Source: Zeus faber (taxonomy: Eukaryota > Chordata > Actinopteri > Zeiformes > Zeidae). Taken from it: a stretch of DNA of 64,000 nucleotides. Within the stretch, counting starts at the first letter, position 1. Each line of letters starts with the position of its first letter. Below the pieces are notes generated by a model. It ran no database searches. It saw nothing but the letters and a program-made list of their open reading frames with translations, and had not been told where the DNA came from. The DNA is taken from contig OY482850.1 in NCBI GenBank assembly GCA_960531495.1, forward strand, positions 62,001 to 126,000, written 5' to 3'. Positions 1 through 11,497 of the stretch are shown piece after piece. Both the position numbers and the translations under genes were made by a program.

Positions 1-1514
1 TTTGAATCCTATCACCTCCATCACAACAGAACAACTGGCTTCAGATGAAATGCAGAACCATATCATAATTATATACATATTTGTCCTATATGTTGTCATA
101 ATAAAGGTTATAATTGAGAAATGTACTATTACCCGTAGTAGGTCTAAATAAATGTCTTTCATTGAATCAAGTTGGATGAGTAGGTTGATTATTTACAACT
201 GTAATAGAGGCAAGCAGAGATGGGCAGAATTTTAATGACTGATGAATTCCTATTATTATTATTATTTTTTATTACTGTTAAGTACTTTCTAATTTTGCTT
301 TCACAGAAGTGAAATAAAAATATATAAGTTGTATAATGATACTTTTGAAAAGTGTTTTTGTATGAAAAAAACTGTAAATGTAAATAAATTAAATGGTGTT
401 TTATGTTTTCAATGCAATTTGCCAATACTTGTCAATACTTTGTGTATCCGTCCAACCTGGCTGGAGGTTGATGGGCCTACAGATCCAGGCTCCTTTGATG
501 GAGTTGAGTGGTTTAATTGAGTCGCAAGTAACACATGCGCCTCAAGCGCCACAGCATGCAAGTGAGGGAGGATTAAACAATTCAATCAATGTAAAAAAAA
601 TGGTGAAGGCATTTGGCAATTCATATTAAATGTGACCAATTTACACCTTGCATTCCAACTAAATAAAATCATTTTGACAGAATTAAATGACTCTTGTTAG
701 AATTCCATTCACAACTCTTCAGATTCTCATTACACCAACTGAATGAAACGAATGAATAGTAAAGAGCCAAATCTCCAAAAAGTGGCCTACTTTTCATCAC
801 AAATTTCCTTTGCTGTACACCCAGCCTGCTGATAGAACAGGTATAAAAATGAAATTAAAAAGCACCATACTGTAGTAACAGAGGTAACACACGACATATA
901 CAGATAACATCAGGCCAAAGGACGAGTATGAGGCTGTGAGTCTGCCCCCCACACTGAGTACGACATTGTCAGGCACACCACTCAGACCACAACACAGAGG
1001 ACTAGTTCAGAGAGTTAATCTTTGAGGCCGTCGGCTTTACCATGGCACAGCAGCAGATGATCGCTGGGCAAAGGTGGTTAGGAGCGTTGTAATGGAGGAG
1101 CTGATCGCCCTTCTCCTCAACCAAAATCCCAGACTGGGTGCAATAGCCCACCAGCCTGGAAAAAGTAGCTACCCTAGCAGATAATCACCACATTTGACCT
1201 CAGTCACTGAGGCATTGGACTCAGGTGATTCTTCACAGAAAAGCACACTAAACAAATTGCACAGGTAACCGTAGCCCTCCAGTGGTTTTGCCGCCATCTG
1301 CAGGTCTGGAGAGTCAGCACGGGAAAGCGCCAGAGAGATTGAAGTTATAAGAAGTCTTTAAAAGCTACAGTGCACCTATTTCATCTCTTTTCAGACAAAC
1401 GTCTTGATTGTTGTTTGAATAAACACCCAGCCAAGGCTTGTTTGTGTTCTACCCACCTCCTGGTCCATCTCTAAACTGCAACAGACAAGAAATTTACAGT
1501 GAGGTTAACATAAA
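1..1514. other. AT-rich stretch without a recognised gene
   Basis: No ORF of convincing length or family was seen on either strand. The last 250 bases hold an AATAAA-like signal (about 1418) and then a change to GC-rich sequence near 1515, where the LINE begins. The stretch could hold a worn LTR or other old repeat, but no terminal repeat partner was found in the window. Confidence 0.5.
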
Positions 1515-4500
1515 ATAGTGGCGCTAGTGGCGATAGTGGCGCCGCCCCTAGCGGTCGCCTGCGCCGGCGCTCCGGTTTCTTTCTTACTCTTTAGTATTTT
1601 TTTCCTTTTTTTATCACAATGTTCGCCAGAAAAACATCAACAATTAACTCATACGGCCGCGATGCACTCATGGATATAAAAATTTCCCTAAACGAACAAC
1701 TTTGGGACTTTTTATCCGTGGGAGCAGAGTGGCCGGCGGAAATCCTACGCGGGAACACTCGCAACAACAACAAAAATGGAGTCGCTGTTCCACGAGCCGG
1801 CCCACGGAGGAAGCACCGAGGTAAACGAGGCGGCATTCGGGTCAGAATGAGGACGCAACCTTACCGTCCACCTCTGCCAAGCATCCTTCTTGCGAACGTC
1901 CAGTCCCTGGAGAACAAGATGGATGAACTTCGAGCGAGGATTCAATTCCAGCGTGACACGAGGAACTGTTGCGTCCTCTGCCTCACGGAAACATGGCTGA
2001 CCCCACTGGTGCCGGATGAAGCCATACGTCCAGCCGAGGCCTTCTCCGTGTTCCGCGGCGACAGAACGGGAGAGTCGGGGAAATCCAAAGGTGGAGGCGT
2101 CTGCCTAATGGTAAACAACCGCTGGTGTAACGCCAACAACACCAAATTCCTCTCCCACTCCTGCTCGCCGAACCTGGAACAGCTGACCATACTATGCCGT
2201 CCATTTTATCTCCCCCGGGAATTCAGCAAGGTCATCATTACAGCCGTTTATATCCCACCGCAAGCGGACACCGACGCAGCTCTGTCGGTTCTGCACGATG
2301 TGTTGTGCGGATTTCAGAACAGACATCCCGACGCGGCTGTGGTGGTGACTGGGGACTTTAACAGGGCCAACCTTAAAAAAGTTCTGCCTAATTTCCACCA
2401 ACACATGACGTGTGCAACCAGGGGAGACAGAACTCTGGACCATTGTTACACTCCTTACAAGAACGGATACAAGCCCGTGTCGCTCCCTGCTTTCGGGAAA
2501 TCAGATCACGCCGCGATCTCGCTGCTTCCTGTTTACAGGCCTCTGATCGCACGGGATCTGGTGATGACGAGGGAAGTGAAGCGGTGGACGGACCAATCAG
2601 AGGCTGCGCTTCAGGACGCTCTGACTGACGTAGACTGGGACATGTTCCGAGCGAGTTCAAGTGACGTCAGCGAGTTTACGGAGGTTGTAGTGAGTTTTGT
2701 GGCTACGCTCGCGGATGAAATCGTTCCCACGGTGAAAGTTCGGATATTTCCAAACCAGAAACCATGGGTTGATAAATCCATCCGCTGCGCTCTGAATGCG
2801 CGCACGGCCGCTTACAACGACGGACTTGTATCTGGTAACATGGACAACTACAAAGCGGCGTCGTACAATCTGCGGAGGGCGGTGAGAGACGCCAAACGGA
2901 CGTACAGAGACACCGTGGAGCTGCAGATGGAGCGGGGGGACACAAGACGCTTGTGGGAGGGGCTGCGAACAATAACAAACTACAAGAGCAGCTCCTCCCC
3001 AGCCACGAGTGCGGACGCCTCCCTGGCCAACCAACTGAACTCCTTTTATGCGCGGTTCGAGTCTGGCAGCAGCACCGCTAGCTTGCCGGCTAATTGGAGC
3101 TACACCGCTGGGGACGAGCGCGCACTCTCAGTGTCCGTGCACGAGGTCAGGAGGGCTTTGATGCGGGTGAACACCAGGAAAGCTGCGGGCCCAGATGGCA
3201 TATCTGGACGAGTACTGAAGACCTGTGCTAACCAGCTAGCTCCGGTGTTCACCACAATATTCAACATCTCCCTGGCTGAATCAGTGGTCCCATCCTGCTT
3301 CAAGAGGTCCACCGTCGTTCCTGTCCCGAAGATCGCCTCTCCAACCTGCCTGAATGACTACCGTCCGGTGGCCCTCACCTCGGTGGTCATGAAGTGTTTC
3401 GAGAGGCTGATTAAGGATTACATCTGCGCCTCCCTCCCCCGCACCTTGGACCCGTTGCAGTTCGCGTACCGGCAGAACAGATCCACGGATGACGCGGTCT
3501 CTCAGGTAATGCACACCACGCTCACGCACCTGGATGGCCAGAAGGGGGCCTATGTGAGATTGCTGTTCATTGATTATAGTTCAGCTTTCAACACCATAGT
3601 CCCCACCAGACTGGCTGTCAAGTTGTTGGAGCTAGGATTGAATGCTCCGCTGTGCACCTGGATCCTGGACTTCCTCACAGGCCGCCCCCAGGTGGTCAAG
3701 GTGGGGAAGTACATGTCAAGCTCCCTCACCCTGAATACAGGATCCCCCCAGGGCTGCGTCCTCAGCCCCCTACTGTACTCCCTGTACACACATGACTGTG
3801 TGGCCAGGTCCAGCTCCAACACCATCATCAAGTTTGCTGACGACACCGTGGTCGTGGGCCTGATCACCGACTGCGATGAGAAGGCCTACCGCGAGGAGGT
3901 GGCTGACCTGTCACTCTGGTGCCAGGACAACAGCCTCCACCTGAACGTCAGCAAAACCAAGGAGCTGATTGTGGACTTTAGGCGTGGATCACAATCGAGG
4001 ACGCACGCGCCGTTGTGGATTAATGGGACTTCTGTCGATAGGGTGAGCAGCTTCAGATATCTGGGAGTCCACATCACAGAGGACTTAACATGGACTGTTC
4101 ACACAGACACTCTGGTGAGAAAGGCGAGGCAGCGTCTCTACCACCTCAGGCAGCTGAGGAAATTCCGGGTCTCGGTGAGGATCCTCAAGTCCTTCTACTC
4201 TGGAGCAGTGGAGAGCATCCTGACAGGCAACATCACTGCCTGGTTTGGGAACTGTACTGCCCAGGACAGGCGGGCCCTGCAGAGGGTGGTGCGTTCAGCT
4301 GAACGTACCACTGGAACTACCCTCCCCCCCTTGCAGGAGTTATACACCAGGAGGTGTAGTAGCAGAGCCCGTAGGATCATGAAGGATCCTCATCACCCCA
4401 ACAACGGACTGTTTCAGCTGCTGCGGTCAGGCAAGCGCCTCCGCAGTCACGCAGCGAGAACAGAGAGACTGAGACGGAGTTTCTTCCCTCAAGCCATCAG

Positions 4501-5047
4501 AACTGTCAACGCTGACCTCACCAGGGGTCCTAACTGAGCCATGCACTAGGCTCCACTACCTACTGTACTGTATGTAGCATACTGTACCGCATACTGTATC
4601 ACTGTTCAGGGTTGTTCGTGATGCCGTATTGCTGCGCCGTACTGTTGTATACTGTGCTGTATTATCCCAAACACTACCTCACACTATTCACATTCACATG
4701 CCACTTTAATTCACATGCCACTTTAAATGCACATATCTGTATATACATAGCCATATTCCTTCAACCTATTCCATTTTATTTCAATTTATTTTTTATTGTA
4801 TTTTATTCTATATATTTTTTATCTTATTCTATAAGTATTCCACTTACTGTATTACGTTTTAGGAGTCAGTTAGTCGGTCTATTAGAAAGTAATTTTCTAC
4901 TTTTTATTTTATTTTATTTTAGTACTTTTTCCTAGGACTTCTTGTGTGCTATCACCGGGTGCGTTGCATTACATTTCACTGCATATATGTATGGAAGTAT
5001 GTATATGTATGTGACAAATAAAAATCTTGAATCTTGAATCTTGAATA
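1515..5047 (+). mobile_element. Near-complete CR1/Rex1-like non-LTR retrotransposon (LINE copy a)
   Basis: A GC-rich leader with repeated TGGCG words (about 1518-1552) precedes an intact pol ORF (1619-4537). An AT-rich 3' UTR follows and ends in a TTGAATC-type heptamer repeat at about 5028-5047. A microsatellite tail instead of poly(A) is typical of the CR1/L2/Rex1 lineages of the Jockey supergroup. Five other pieces of the same family occur in the window (17408-19517, 23727-24172, 42279-43044, 47655-47757, 56498-58261), plus a related endonuclease fragment at 34831-35142. The 5' boundary is inferred from the composition change; no target duplication was found. Confidence 0.85.
1619..4537 (+). 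CDS. LINE ORF2: AP-type endonuclease plus reverse transcriptase, uninterrupted
   Basis: This 972-codon ORF has no internal stop. An apurinic-type endonuclease occupies about residues 88-300: Asn93 in LANVQ, Glu124 in TETW, GDFN at 245-248, TLDH around 272-275 and SDH at 295-297, so the catalytic set looks complete. The reverse transcriptase covers about 560-800, with IDYSSAF at 651-657, SPQGCVLSP at 709-717 and the catalytic FADD at 739-742. The C-terminal tail after about 880 is rich in Arg and Cys. In target-primed retrotransposition such a protein nicks genomic DNA and copies its own RNA in the nucleus. The start is the first ATG in frame after the leader and could lie further in. No separate ORF1 was seen upstream. 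This is the only LINE in the window with an open pol gene, so it may be the youngest. The clade (Rex1 versus another CR1-like lineage) is judged from motifs only. Confidence 0.9.
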   Translation: MFARKTSTINSYGRDALMDIKISLNEQLWDFLSVGAEWPAEILRGNTRNNNKNGVAVPRAGPRRKHRGKRGGIRVRMRTQPYRPPLPSILLANVQSLENKMDELRARIQFQRDTRNCCVLCLTETWLTPLVPDEAIRPAEAFSVFRGDRTGESGKSKGGGVCLMVNNRWCNANNTKFLSHSCSPNLEQLTILCRPFYLPREFSKVIITAVYIPPQADTDAALSVLHDVLCGFQNRHPDAAVVVTGDFNRANLKKVLPNFHQHMTCATRGDRTLDHCYTPYKNGYKPVSLPAFGKSDHAAISLLPVYRPLIARDLVMTREVKRWTDQSEAALQDALTDVDWDMFRASSSDVSEFTEVVVSFVATLADEIVPTVKVRIFPNQKPWVDKSIRCALNARTAAYNDGLVSGNMDNYKAASYNLRRAVRDAKRTYRDTVELQMERGDTRRLWEGLRTITNYKSSSSPATSADASLANQLNSFYARFESGSSTASLPANWSYTAGDERALSVSVHEVRRALMRVNTRKAAGPDGISGRVLKTCANQLAPVFTTIFNISLAESVVPSCFKRSTVVPVPKIASPTCLNDYRPVALTSVVMKCFERLIKDYICASLPRTLDPLQFAYRQNRSTDDAVSQVMHTTLTHLDGQKGAYVRLLFIDYSSAFNTIVPTRLAVKLLELGLNAPLCTWILDFLTGRPQVVKVGKYMSSSLTLNTGSPQGCVLSPLLYSLYTHDCVARSSSNTIIKFADDTVVVGLITDCDEKAYREEVADLSLWCQDNSLHLNVSKTKELIVDFRRGSQSRTHAPLWINGTSVDRVSSFRYLGVHITEDLTWTVHTDTLVRKARQRLYHLRQLRKFRVSVRILKSFYSGAVESILTGNITAWFGNCTAQDRRALQRVVRSAERTTGTTLPPLQELYTRRCSSRARRIMKDPHHPNNGLFQLLRSGKRLRSHAARTERLRRSFFPQAIRTVNADLTRGPN

Positions 5048-5489
5048 AAAAAAAAAAGATTGGGAATATGCCCTCTTGAATTGCATATATAGTATTGCTA
5101 TGTCTTTTATCATCTTTACAAAGTATTAAAGTTAAACTACATTTTTGAACACTCATTTGGACTGCATTTAAGATCATCCCCTTTATACTCAAATACCAAA
5201 GTACGTTGGCTTTGTCAGGAAATGGTCATAATATGTCAATCGATTAAACCGAGGCCCCTTTCCCTGATTGGCCAATCTTTGATCATTCATAACTATTGAA
5301 CTGTTTGTTGTTGAGTTTGGGGACTGGTTGTTGGAAATGTATTGTCAATTACAGCTTGTCTTTGTCAAGTAAACTTCAAGTTTGTTCACAAACTTTACAT
5401 TTGGGTTCTTAAGTTGGCTTGACAAAGCCAACTTACTGATATTAAGTTCCTCGTCCTACAGAATGCATTGTATAATTATTGCACTGTTT

Positions 5490-5490
<1 letters not shown>
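5048..5490. repeat. AT-rich repeat segment related to the 14.6-15.6 kb repeat
   Basis: Phrases such as GGCTTTGTCAGGA, ATGTCAATCGAT and CCTGATTGG recur at 14719-14880 and 15405-15575, so this is a dispersed repeat. A short palindrome at about 5411-5434 has 10-bp arms (AAGTTGGCTT and its complement) around GACA. No coding signal was seen. Confidence 0.55.
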
Positions 5491-6249
<759 letters not shown>

Positions 6250-6250
<1 letters not shown>

Positions 6251-6653
6251 GCTTTTTATTTTTTTTTTATTTTACCTGTGCTGTCAGTATGCTGGGCATA
6301 CAACAAAGAGCATTTGTATGCCATTGCATCTAGGACAGAGTTAGTCTGCAAGTGGAGTTCAAGTTCTCAACCTGCAATGCAACTCTTTATTAATTCTTAA
6401 ATCATCAAGAACTGCTGCAATAACTCTGTCCTGTGGATGACCTGTAGAATGACAAGAGCACAGTTTTTGGTTATAGAAAACCACCATCAACCCGCCTCTT
6501 TGGAGAACTATTTATCATGTTTGGGTCTATAAACAACTGATCACAACTCCAAGAGGGGGATAATCCCCACGGGTGAGACAAATAAACAGAAACAAACAAC
6601 ATTTACACAAAAGTATAGACATTGGACAACAACATGTATTAAAAATAGAATGT
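6250..6653 (-). repeat. Retroposon 3' end R2 (probable L1-like LINE 3' UTR), copy 1
   Basis: The same sequence occurs at 33890-34320, 39256-39625 and 53625-53990. On the minus strand it ends in an A-rich tract (here 6251-6281 read as T-rich on plus), as expected for a poly(A)-primed LINE 3' end. The 39 kb copy adjoins the GC-rich 3' region of the L1-like LINE on the same strand, which suggests that R2 is the terminal part of that LINE's 3' UTR. R1 sequence lies on both sides. Confidence 0.6.
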
Positions 6654-8325
6654 AGGATGAGGATGCTATTGTTATTGCTCTGTTTATTCTTCTTCTTCAG
6701 CCAAATTGAATCGGCTTTTTGGGCCTCTTAGGAAACTTGAAAACTTCCGAAACTTTGCACACATGTTAGTCCCGTTCCCCCGATCAATATTATATGGGTC
6801 CCGTGCATGGGCGTTGCAAAACGGCCACAAAATCATGAAAACTCACAAAATTCGGACACTTATGTAACATCACTAGACTTAAAAAAAAAAAAAAATGTCT
6901 TCCCGCTATGACTGACACCCAACAGGAAGTCAGCCATATTGGATGTGTAATTTTAGTCACTTTCTGGTCATTTTCATGCTTTTTACTTTCCCGAACTCCT
7001 CCTAGGGGATTTATTGCATCGACTTCAAACTTAGTGAGTGTCTACAAGACACCTTGGGGAATTAAAGTTATTAAAAGATGATATTTTCTTCACACGATGT
7101 GGGCGTGGCAACGCTTTGAATTTCATGTTTAAATAAACAGTGTTTACGTGACTTTTGGGGCCTTAAGAAACTCAAAAACTCACTAAACTTTGTACACTCG
7201 TCAGTCCCAGTGTGTCATTTCATATTCTATGGGTCCTGTGCATGGGCGCATCAAAATGGCCGTCTACACCCCCTAGAAAAAAACAAAAATCAAACCTATT
7301 CACTTTATTCCATGAAAACTCACGAAATTCGGTACACATATGCAACACCACTAGACTTAAAAAAAAAATATTGCGGCCATGACGGAAACACAATAGGAAG
7401 TCAGAAATATTGGATTAAAAGTGAAATTTAAGTCACTTTTTGGTCTTTTTCATGCTTTGTACTTTTGCAAACTCCCCCTAGACGATTAAATGCATCGACT
7501 TCAAAGTCGGTGACTGTCTACAAGACACATTCACAATTCAAAGTAATTAAAAGATTTAGTTTTTGTCACACGGTGTAGGCATGCCACAACCTTGAATTTC
7601 ATGATGGAAAAATGGCATTGTTTACGTGTCTTGTCGCTTTTTGATGATTTTCATGCTCCGTACTTTTAAGGACTCCTCCAATCCGATTCATCGGGAACTG
7701 CCGACACTTGAACTTTGAGGTCATCGCTGCTTGCAGCTGTAATTAGAGTCCTCATGTACAGAATGTAGGATGAGGATCCTATTGTTATTGCTCTGTTTAT
7801 TCTTGTTCTCCTTCAGCCAAATTGCGTCGGCTTTTTGGAAGCCTTGAGAAGCTCGAAAACGTACAAAGCTTTGCACACGTTAATCCCGGTCCCCCCATCA
7901 ATATTATATGGGTCCCGGGCATGGGTGTGGTAAAATTGCTGACCAAGCCCTTTTTAAATTTTCAAAAAAAATCAAACCTCTTCACTTTTTACCATTGAAA
8001 ACTCACGAAATTCGGTACACTTGTGTAACATCACGAAACTTTGAATTATAATCATCGCCATGTCCGACACCCAACAGGAAGTCGGCAATATTGGATTAAA
8101 TGTGTAATTTTCATGTTTTTTACTATTGCGAACTCCTCCGAGGCCATTTATCCGATCAGCTTAAATCTTGGCGACTGTCTACAAGACGCCTTCACGATTA
8201 AAAGTTATTAAAATACACAAAACTTTGCACACTTGTCAGTCCCAGTGTGTCATTTGATATTCTATGGGTCCCGTGCATGGGTGTGTCAGAATGGCCGCCT
8301 CCGCCCCCTAGAAAATAAAAAAACA
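6654..8325 (+). repeat. Dispersed repeat R1, long tract with at least four monomers
   Basis: The landmark phrase GGGTCC(C/T)GTGCATGGGCG lies near 6797, 7222, 7911 and 8267. The companion phrases (AATTCGGTACAC, GACTTCAAACTT and others) keep their order. R1 stops at about 8325 and resumes at about 11498, so the gypsy element between those points was inserted into it. Confidence 0.6.
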
Positions 8326-8594
8326 CTGGTGTAGGAAGCTCCCTTTCCTGCCTGCTGAACAGTTGATCAACATGTCGCCTGACCACTTTTCCATCCCCCA
8401 GCAACACAGTATAGGAAACTGGTCCTGTTAACTCCTGCACTCGTCCAGGTATCCATTTAGGTCCATATCCAAAGTTCTTAGTGTAGACAGAGTCACCTTC
8501 CTCAAAGTTGCGATGTTTGGCATGCCTGTCATGGTAGTTTTTCTGACTTGTTTGTTTTGACTCGACTTTTTGTTTTAAATCTGGGTGCATCAAG
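8326..8594 (-). pseudogene. Gypsy integrase C-terminal domain, fused to hAT
   Basis: The minus-strand protein has the features of the end of a gypsy integrase: a Lys-rich HPDLKQKVESKQ stretch, a GD-x-V core, WIPG and TGPVSYTV, then R-HVDQL. These match the beta-barrel DNA-binding tail found before the end of pol. The reading frame is open from 8668 to 8198. Its first ~25 residues are hAT transposase and its last ~40 run into R1, so the ORF is a chance fusion and not a gene. Confidence 0.8.
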
Positions 8595-9290
8595 TCATTG
8601 GTTGCATAGTCCGGACAGTAGCTGCTGATAGCCAGCCTCAAGCAGGCTTCTAAATGATCATCCGTCATGGTGGAACGCTATTTGGACTCAATAATCTTCA
8701 TGTGGGAAAAGGCTGACTCACATAAATAAGTAGAGCCAAATAATGCAGTCAAGGAGGTAGCACATTTCCTCATGGACTGTTTTGGAACTTACTCACAGAG
8801 GAAAATTACCCAATCCATGAGCCCTGGACTTGAGCTGAATGTCAGCCTGTAGTGTCAACATCTCATCCTCCACTGCAGACGAGTTCAGGTGAAACAGTGT
8901 TGCAATTTTTGATGCGAGTGAATCAACCTCAATATCTTCCCTAAATGGGAAGCACATAAATGTAGCGATTGGCTTGAGTAAAGCACCTTGAAACCGTTTG
9001 TCAATCTGACAGACAGTTTTCAATCTGCTCTGTGTAGCGCGCACTGTCGGGGCGCTCCTCGCACCCCTCCCCTCCGTGCCTTCCCTTGGGTCTCCAGCTT
9101 TGATGCAAGGTTTTGAAAGTTCCCAAAATCATTGCGCTGCAGCTTTGAGGACAGAAGTTGTTGACCATGGTTTTGTCTTTTCATTGCAGATTTTTTTTTT
9201 TTTTTTTTTGGAATGGCGTGCGATCTACCCGCACTACCTTCGAGATACCTATCTACCGGTCGATCGCGATCGACGTATTGGGCACCCCTG
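8595..9290 (-). mobile_element. hAT transposon fragment (ZBED5/GTF2IRD2-like), 5' end plus transposase C-terminus
   Basis: The minus-strand 5' end at 9290 reads CAGGGGTGCCCAATACG, a hAT-type terminal repeat with CGATCG-rich sequence next to it. Downstream, codons at 8793-9044 encode a piece with SLASKIATLFHLNSSAVEDE, and 8600-8790 encodes the C-terminal dimerisation region (YLCESAFSHMK, then MTDDHLEACLRLA). Most of the transposase and the 3' terminal repeat are gone. The insertion point lies exactly in the reverse transcriptase active-site stretch of the gypsy element. In-frame stops show it is dead. Confidence 0.8.
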
Positions 9291-9755
9291 ATCTAGAAAC
9301 ACAGCCACATTCTTTAGTCCCTGAAGCACAACCTCCATTGTGCGCTGGAAAATAGCTGGACCAGAGCTCACCCTGAAAGGTAACCTTGTGTATGTGAATA
9401 GCCCCTTGTGTGTATTCACTGTTGTGTATTTTCTAGCTTCCTCCTCAAGCACAATTTGTTAATATGCATGAGTCATATCGAGCTAACTGTACTTCTCTCC
9501 CTCCATTCTTGGAATGGGGTATTGTTCTCATGGAGACATTCTGTTTACTGTGAGATTATAGTCTCCACAGATTCTCACTTCACCATCTGGTTTTAAGACG
9601 GGCACGACGGGTGCCGCCCACTCTGAGAATTTCACTGGCTCTATGATTTTTGTTTTCTCAAGCTTCTCAAGTTCATGTTCCACTTTTTTCTTCATCGCAA
9701 AAGGTACTGATCTTGGCTTATAAAAGCATGGGGTGGCATCCCGAGCCACATGTAT
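9291..9755 (-). pseudogene. Gypsy reverse transcriptase, N-terminal half, truncated
   Basis: Two pieces in different frames are visible. 9528-9749 holds the start of the fingers (EWAAPVVPVLKPDG, then CGDYNLTVN). 9291-9452 holds the palm up to VAVFLD, where the catalytic Asp pair should follow; the hAT terminal repeat starts right there. The region between the pieces is frameshifted. Family knowledge: gypsy RT copies the element RNA in cytoplasmic particles. Confidence 0.8.
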
Positions 9756-9781
9756 TTTAGCAGTGAATCCTTTCAGCTTCC

Positions 9782-10138
9782 CTAACTCATCCTTTCATGC
9801 CTTGAGAGTACTTCCTGTACAGTAGCCTCACTATCCACTATCTTGTGTACGTCTTGCCAGCCTATGGGTATTTTTAGAGCTTTTATCCACCTCCGCCCAA
9901 CTAGACTCGGTCCCGAGCCTTTGACTACAACTACTGGTAACATCTTGGAACTGCCTTTGTACTCAACTGTTAGTTTTGATGACCCACGCACTTTTACGCT
10001 GTGACCACCGTAAGTCCTCAGGTTTATCTTACACTTTTGTAGTCTAGGCTTCTGTACCCTTCTTAAGTTGTGGAATGTTGCCTCTGCCATTATGGTCACT
10101 CCACAACCTGTGTCTACCTCAGGTTGCTCTTGTGCCAT
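9782..10138 (-). pseudogene. Gypsy aspartic protease region
   Basis: An ORF of 118 codons begins MAQEQPEVDTGCGVT. The DTG triad of a retroelement aspartic protease sits at residues 9-11, followed by a conserved hydrophobic core (about residues 35-85, including GPSLVGRRWI). It lies between the zinc-knuckle part of gag and RT, as expected. The usual DTGA/S is DTGC here. The upstream join to gag is in another frame. Confidence 0.72.
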
Positions 10139-10149
10139 TTACACTTAAT

Positions 10150-11065
10150 CATTCCCAAAGAAGAGCCCATCAAGATAGAACTATCTCTTCCTGCATGTTA
10201 TACATAGTCATTTCTGTACTCTTTATGCTGTAGATAGTCAAAACCTCATCACTGCTACTGTCCCCTCCATCTTCTTGCATGAAATTTGCTCTCTTATCCT
10301 GCTTTTCACTCCCCCCTTTCTTGCCTTTCCTCTTCCCTCTATCAACAGGTTTTGACCTGCAGGCTCTCTTAATATGCCCCACCTTCCCACAGTTATGACA
10401 CTTTTCATCCGCAAACCTGCATTCATTGGCCATGTGGCTTATTCCCCGACACCTGTCGCATTTCCCACGTCCAACCTGCTCTTTTGTGTACGTATCAGAC
10501 ACTTTGCATATGGTACCTGTCGCTCGGCTCCATTTAGCTTTGTCTCTCGTACTCTTCAAATCTTTAATGTCCTTGTTCGCAGCCTCCATTGCCTGCGCGT
10601 GCCTCAGTGCAGTCTCAAACGATAAGCCGTCCTCCGACAGCAGCCGCCGCATGCGGTCATCGTTCATTCCACAGACTAATCTGTCCCGCAACATTACTGT
10701 CAGGGTGTCTCCAAAGTTGCAGTCCTGTGTTGAGCCTCCTTAGCTCCGCCACGTACTCTATTACACTCTCGCCGGAATTCCTGCTCCTGGTATTAAACTT
10801 CCACCACTCCATCTCACTAGGCTTCGGGTTGAAATGGTTCTTTAACAACCTCACCAATTCCTCGAACGACTTGTCTCCAGGTCGCTGCGGACTCAGCAGA
10901 TTCCTCATCAGCGTGTAGGTCTTCGCGCCCACACAGCTCAGCTCTTTTCCTCTCTGCAACGCGGATTCCGTTCGCCACAAAGAAATGATGCAGGATCTCG
11001 CAGTACTCTTCCCAGCTCTGCGACTCGTTGTCAAAGAGTGCCACCGACCCAACTGTAGCAGCCAT
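10150..11065 (-). pseudogene. Gypsy gag with two CCHC zinc knuckles, frameshifted
   Basis: The start is most likely the ATG at 11063-11065 (MAATVGSVALF), just inside the LTR and primer site. Homologous reading then shifts frame near 10945 and again near 10720, so three segments (10817-11065, 10657-10945, 10170-10694) make up the original protein. The last segment has two CX2CX4HX4C knuckles (CDRCRGISHMANEC and CHNCGKVGHIKRAC), which bind element RNA, and a Lys-rich tail. Capsid-like helices are suggested by the middle segment. Confidence 0.82.
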
Positions 11066-11237
11066 GTCTTTGTCTTTACTCCGTGATAAAGGGAGCGCCC
11101 AGCTTCTTCATGCTTGTAGCAGCGCGCCAATATCCCGTTACCGCGCTAGCCTTAGCTTTAGCTTAGCTAGCTACACTTTACTCGGTAACAACTTTCTGCT
11201 CAAACTTACGCCACTGTTTGCCGAACATTCTTCCGGT

Positions 11238-11252
11238 ATATCCTCGTCGCCA
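11238..11252 (-). promoter_or_regulatory. Primer binding site-like sequence next to gypsy 5' LTR
   Basis: Immediately inside the LTR the minus strand reads TATGGCGACGAGGAT. TGGCGACGAGGAT-type sites follow the 5' LTR of many vertebrate gypsy elements. This fixes the orientation as minus. The tRNA was not determined. Confidence 0.65.
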
Positions 11253-11254
11253 TA

Positions 11255-11460
11255 TGTGGTATCTTGGTATTTTGCCGTCAGGTAACAGAGACCAACTCCT
11301 GGTTTGTTCACCTTTTATTAACCGTCTTCAGCAACATGTGGCGCGGCCGTAACATGCCAGGCTGGCTATCAGTACAACAACGTGACAGAGAGAGCGAAGG
11401 AGCATTTACTTAAGATAGAGTCCCTCTACTGGCGAAGTCATATAACTGCACTCTATCACA
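11255..11460 (-). repeat. Gypsy 5' LTR (206 bp)
   Basis: The segment is nearly identical to the solo LTR at 12198-12404. On plus it begins TGTGGTATC and ends CTATCACA, so both ends carry the TG...CA hallmark. The limits were taken from the solo LTR, whose target duplication marks the ends. Confidence 0.9.
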
Positions 11461-11497
11461 TCCCTCCCTTCTGAGCTCTTGCTTTTCTGTCTGTTTA

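Larger units (their letters stand above)
8326..11460 (-). mobile_element. Decayed Ty3/gypsy LTR retrotransposon with nested hAT fragment
   Basis: Read on the minus strand: 5' LTR (11255-11460), primer binding site, gag with two zinc knuckles, protease, the first half of the reverse transcriptase, a hAT fragment (8595-9290), then the integrase C-terminal domain. The rest of RT, RNase H, most of integrase and the 3' LTR are missing. Flanking R1 repeat continues across the insertion. Several frameshifts make it non-functional. Confidence 0.85.

Noticed and set aside
1518..1552. Repeated TGGCG words as a retroviral primer binding site
   Set aside because: No LTR pair surrounds them and the LINE ORF follows directly, so they more likely belong to the LINE leader.
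11461..11497. Extension of the gypsy LTR beyond 11460
   Set aside because: The solo LTR ends, fixed by its target duplication, exclude these 37 bases.
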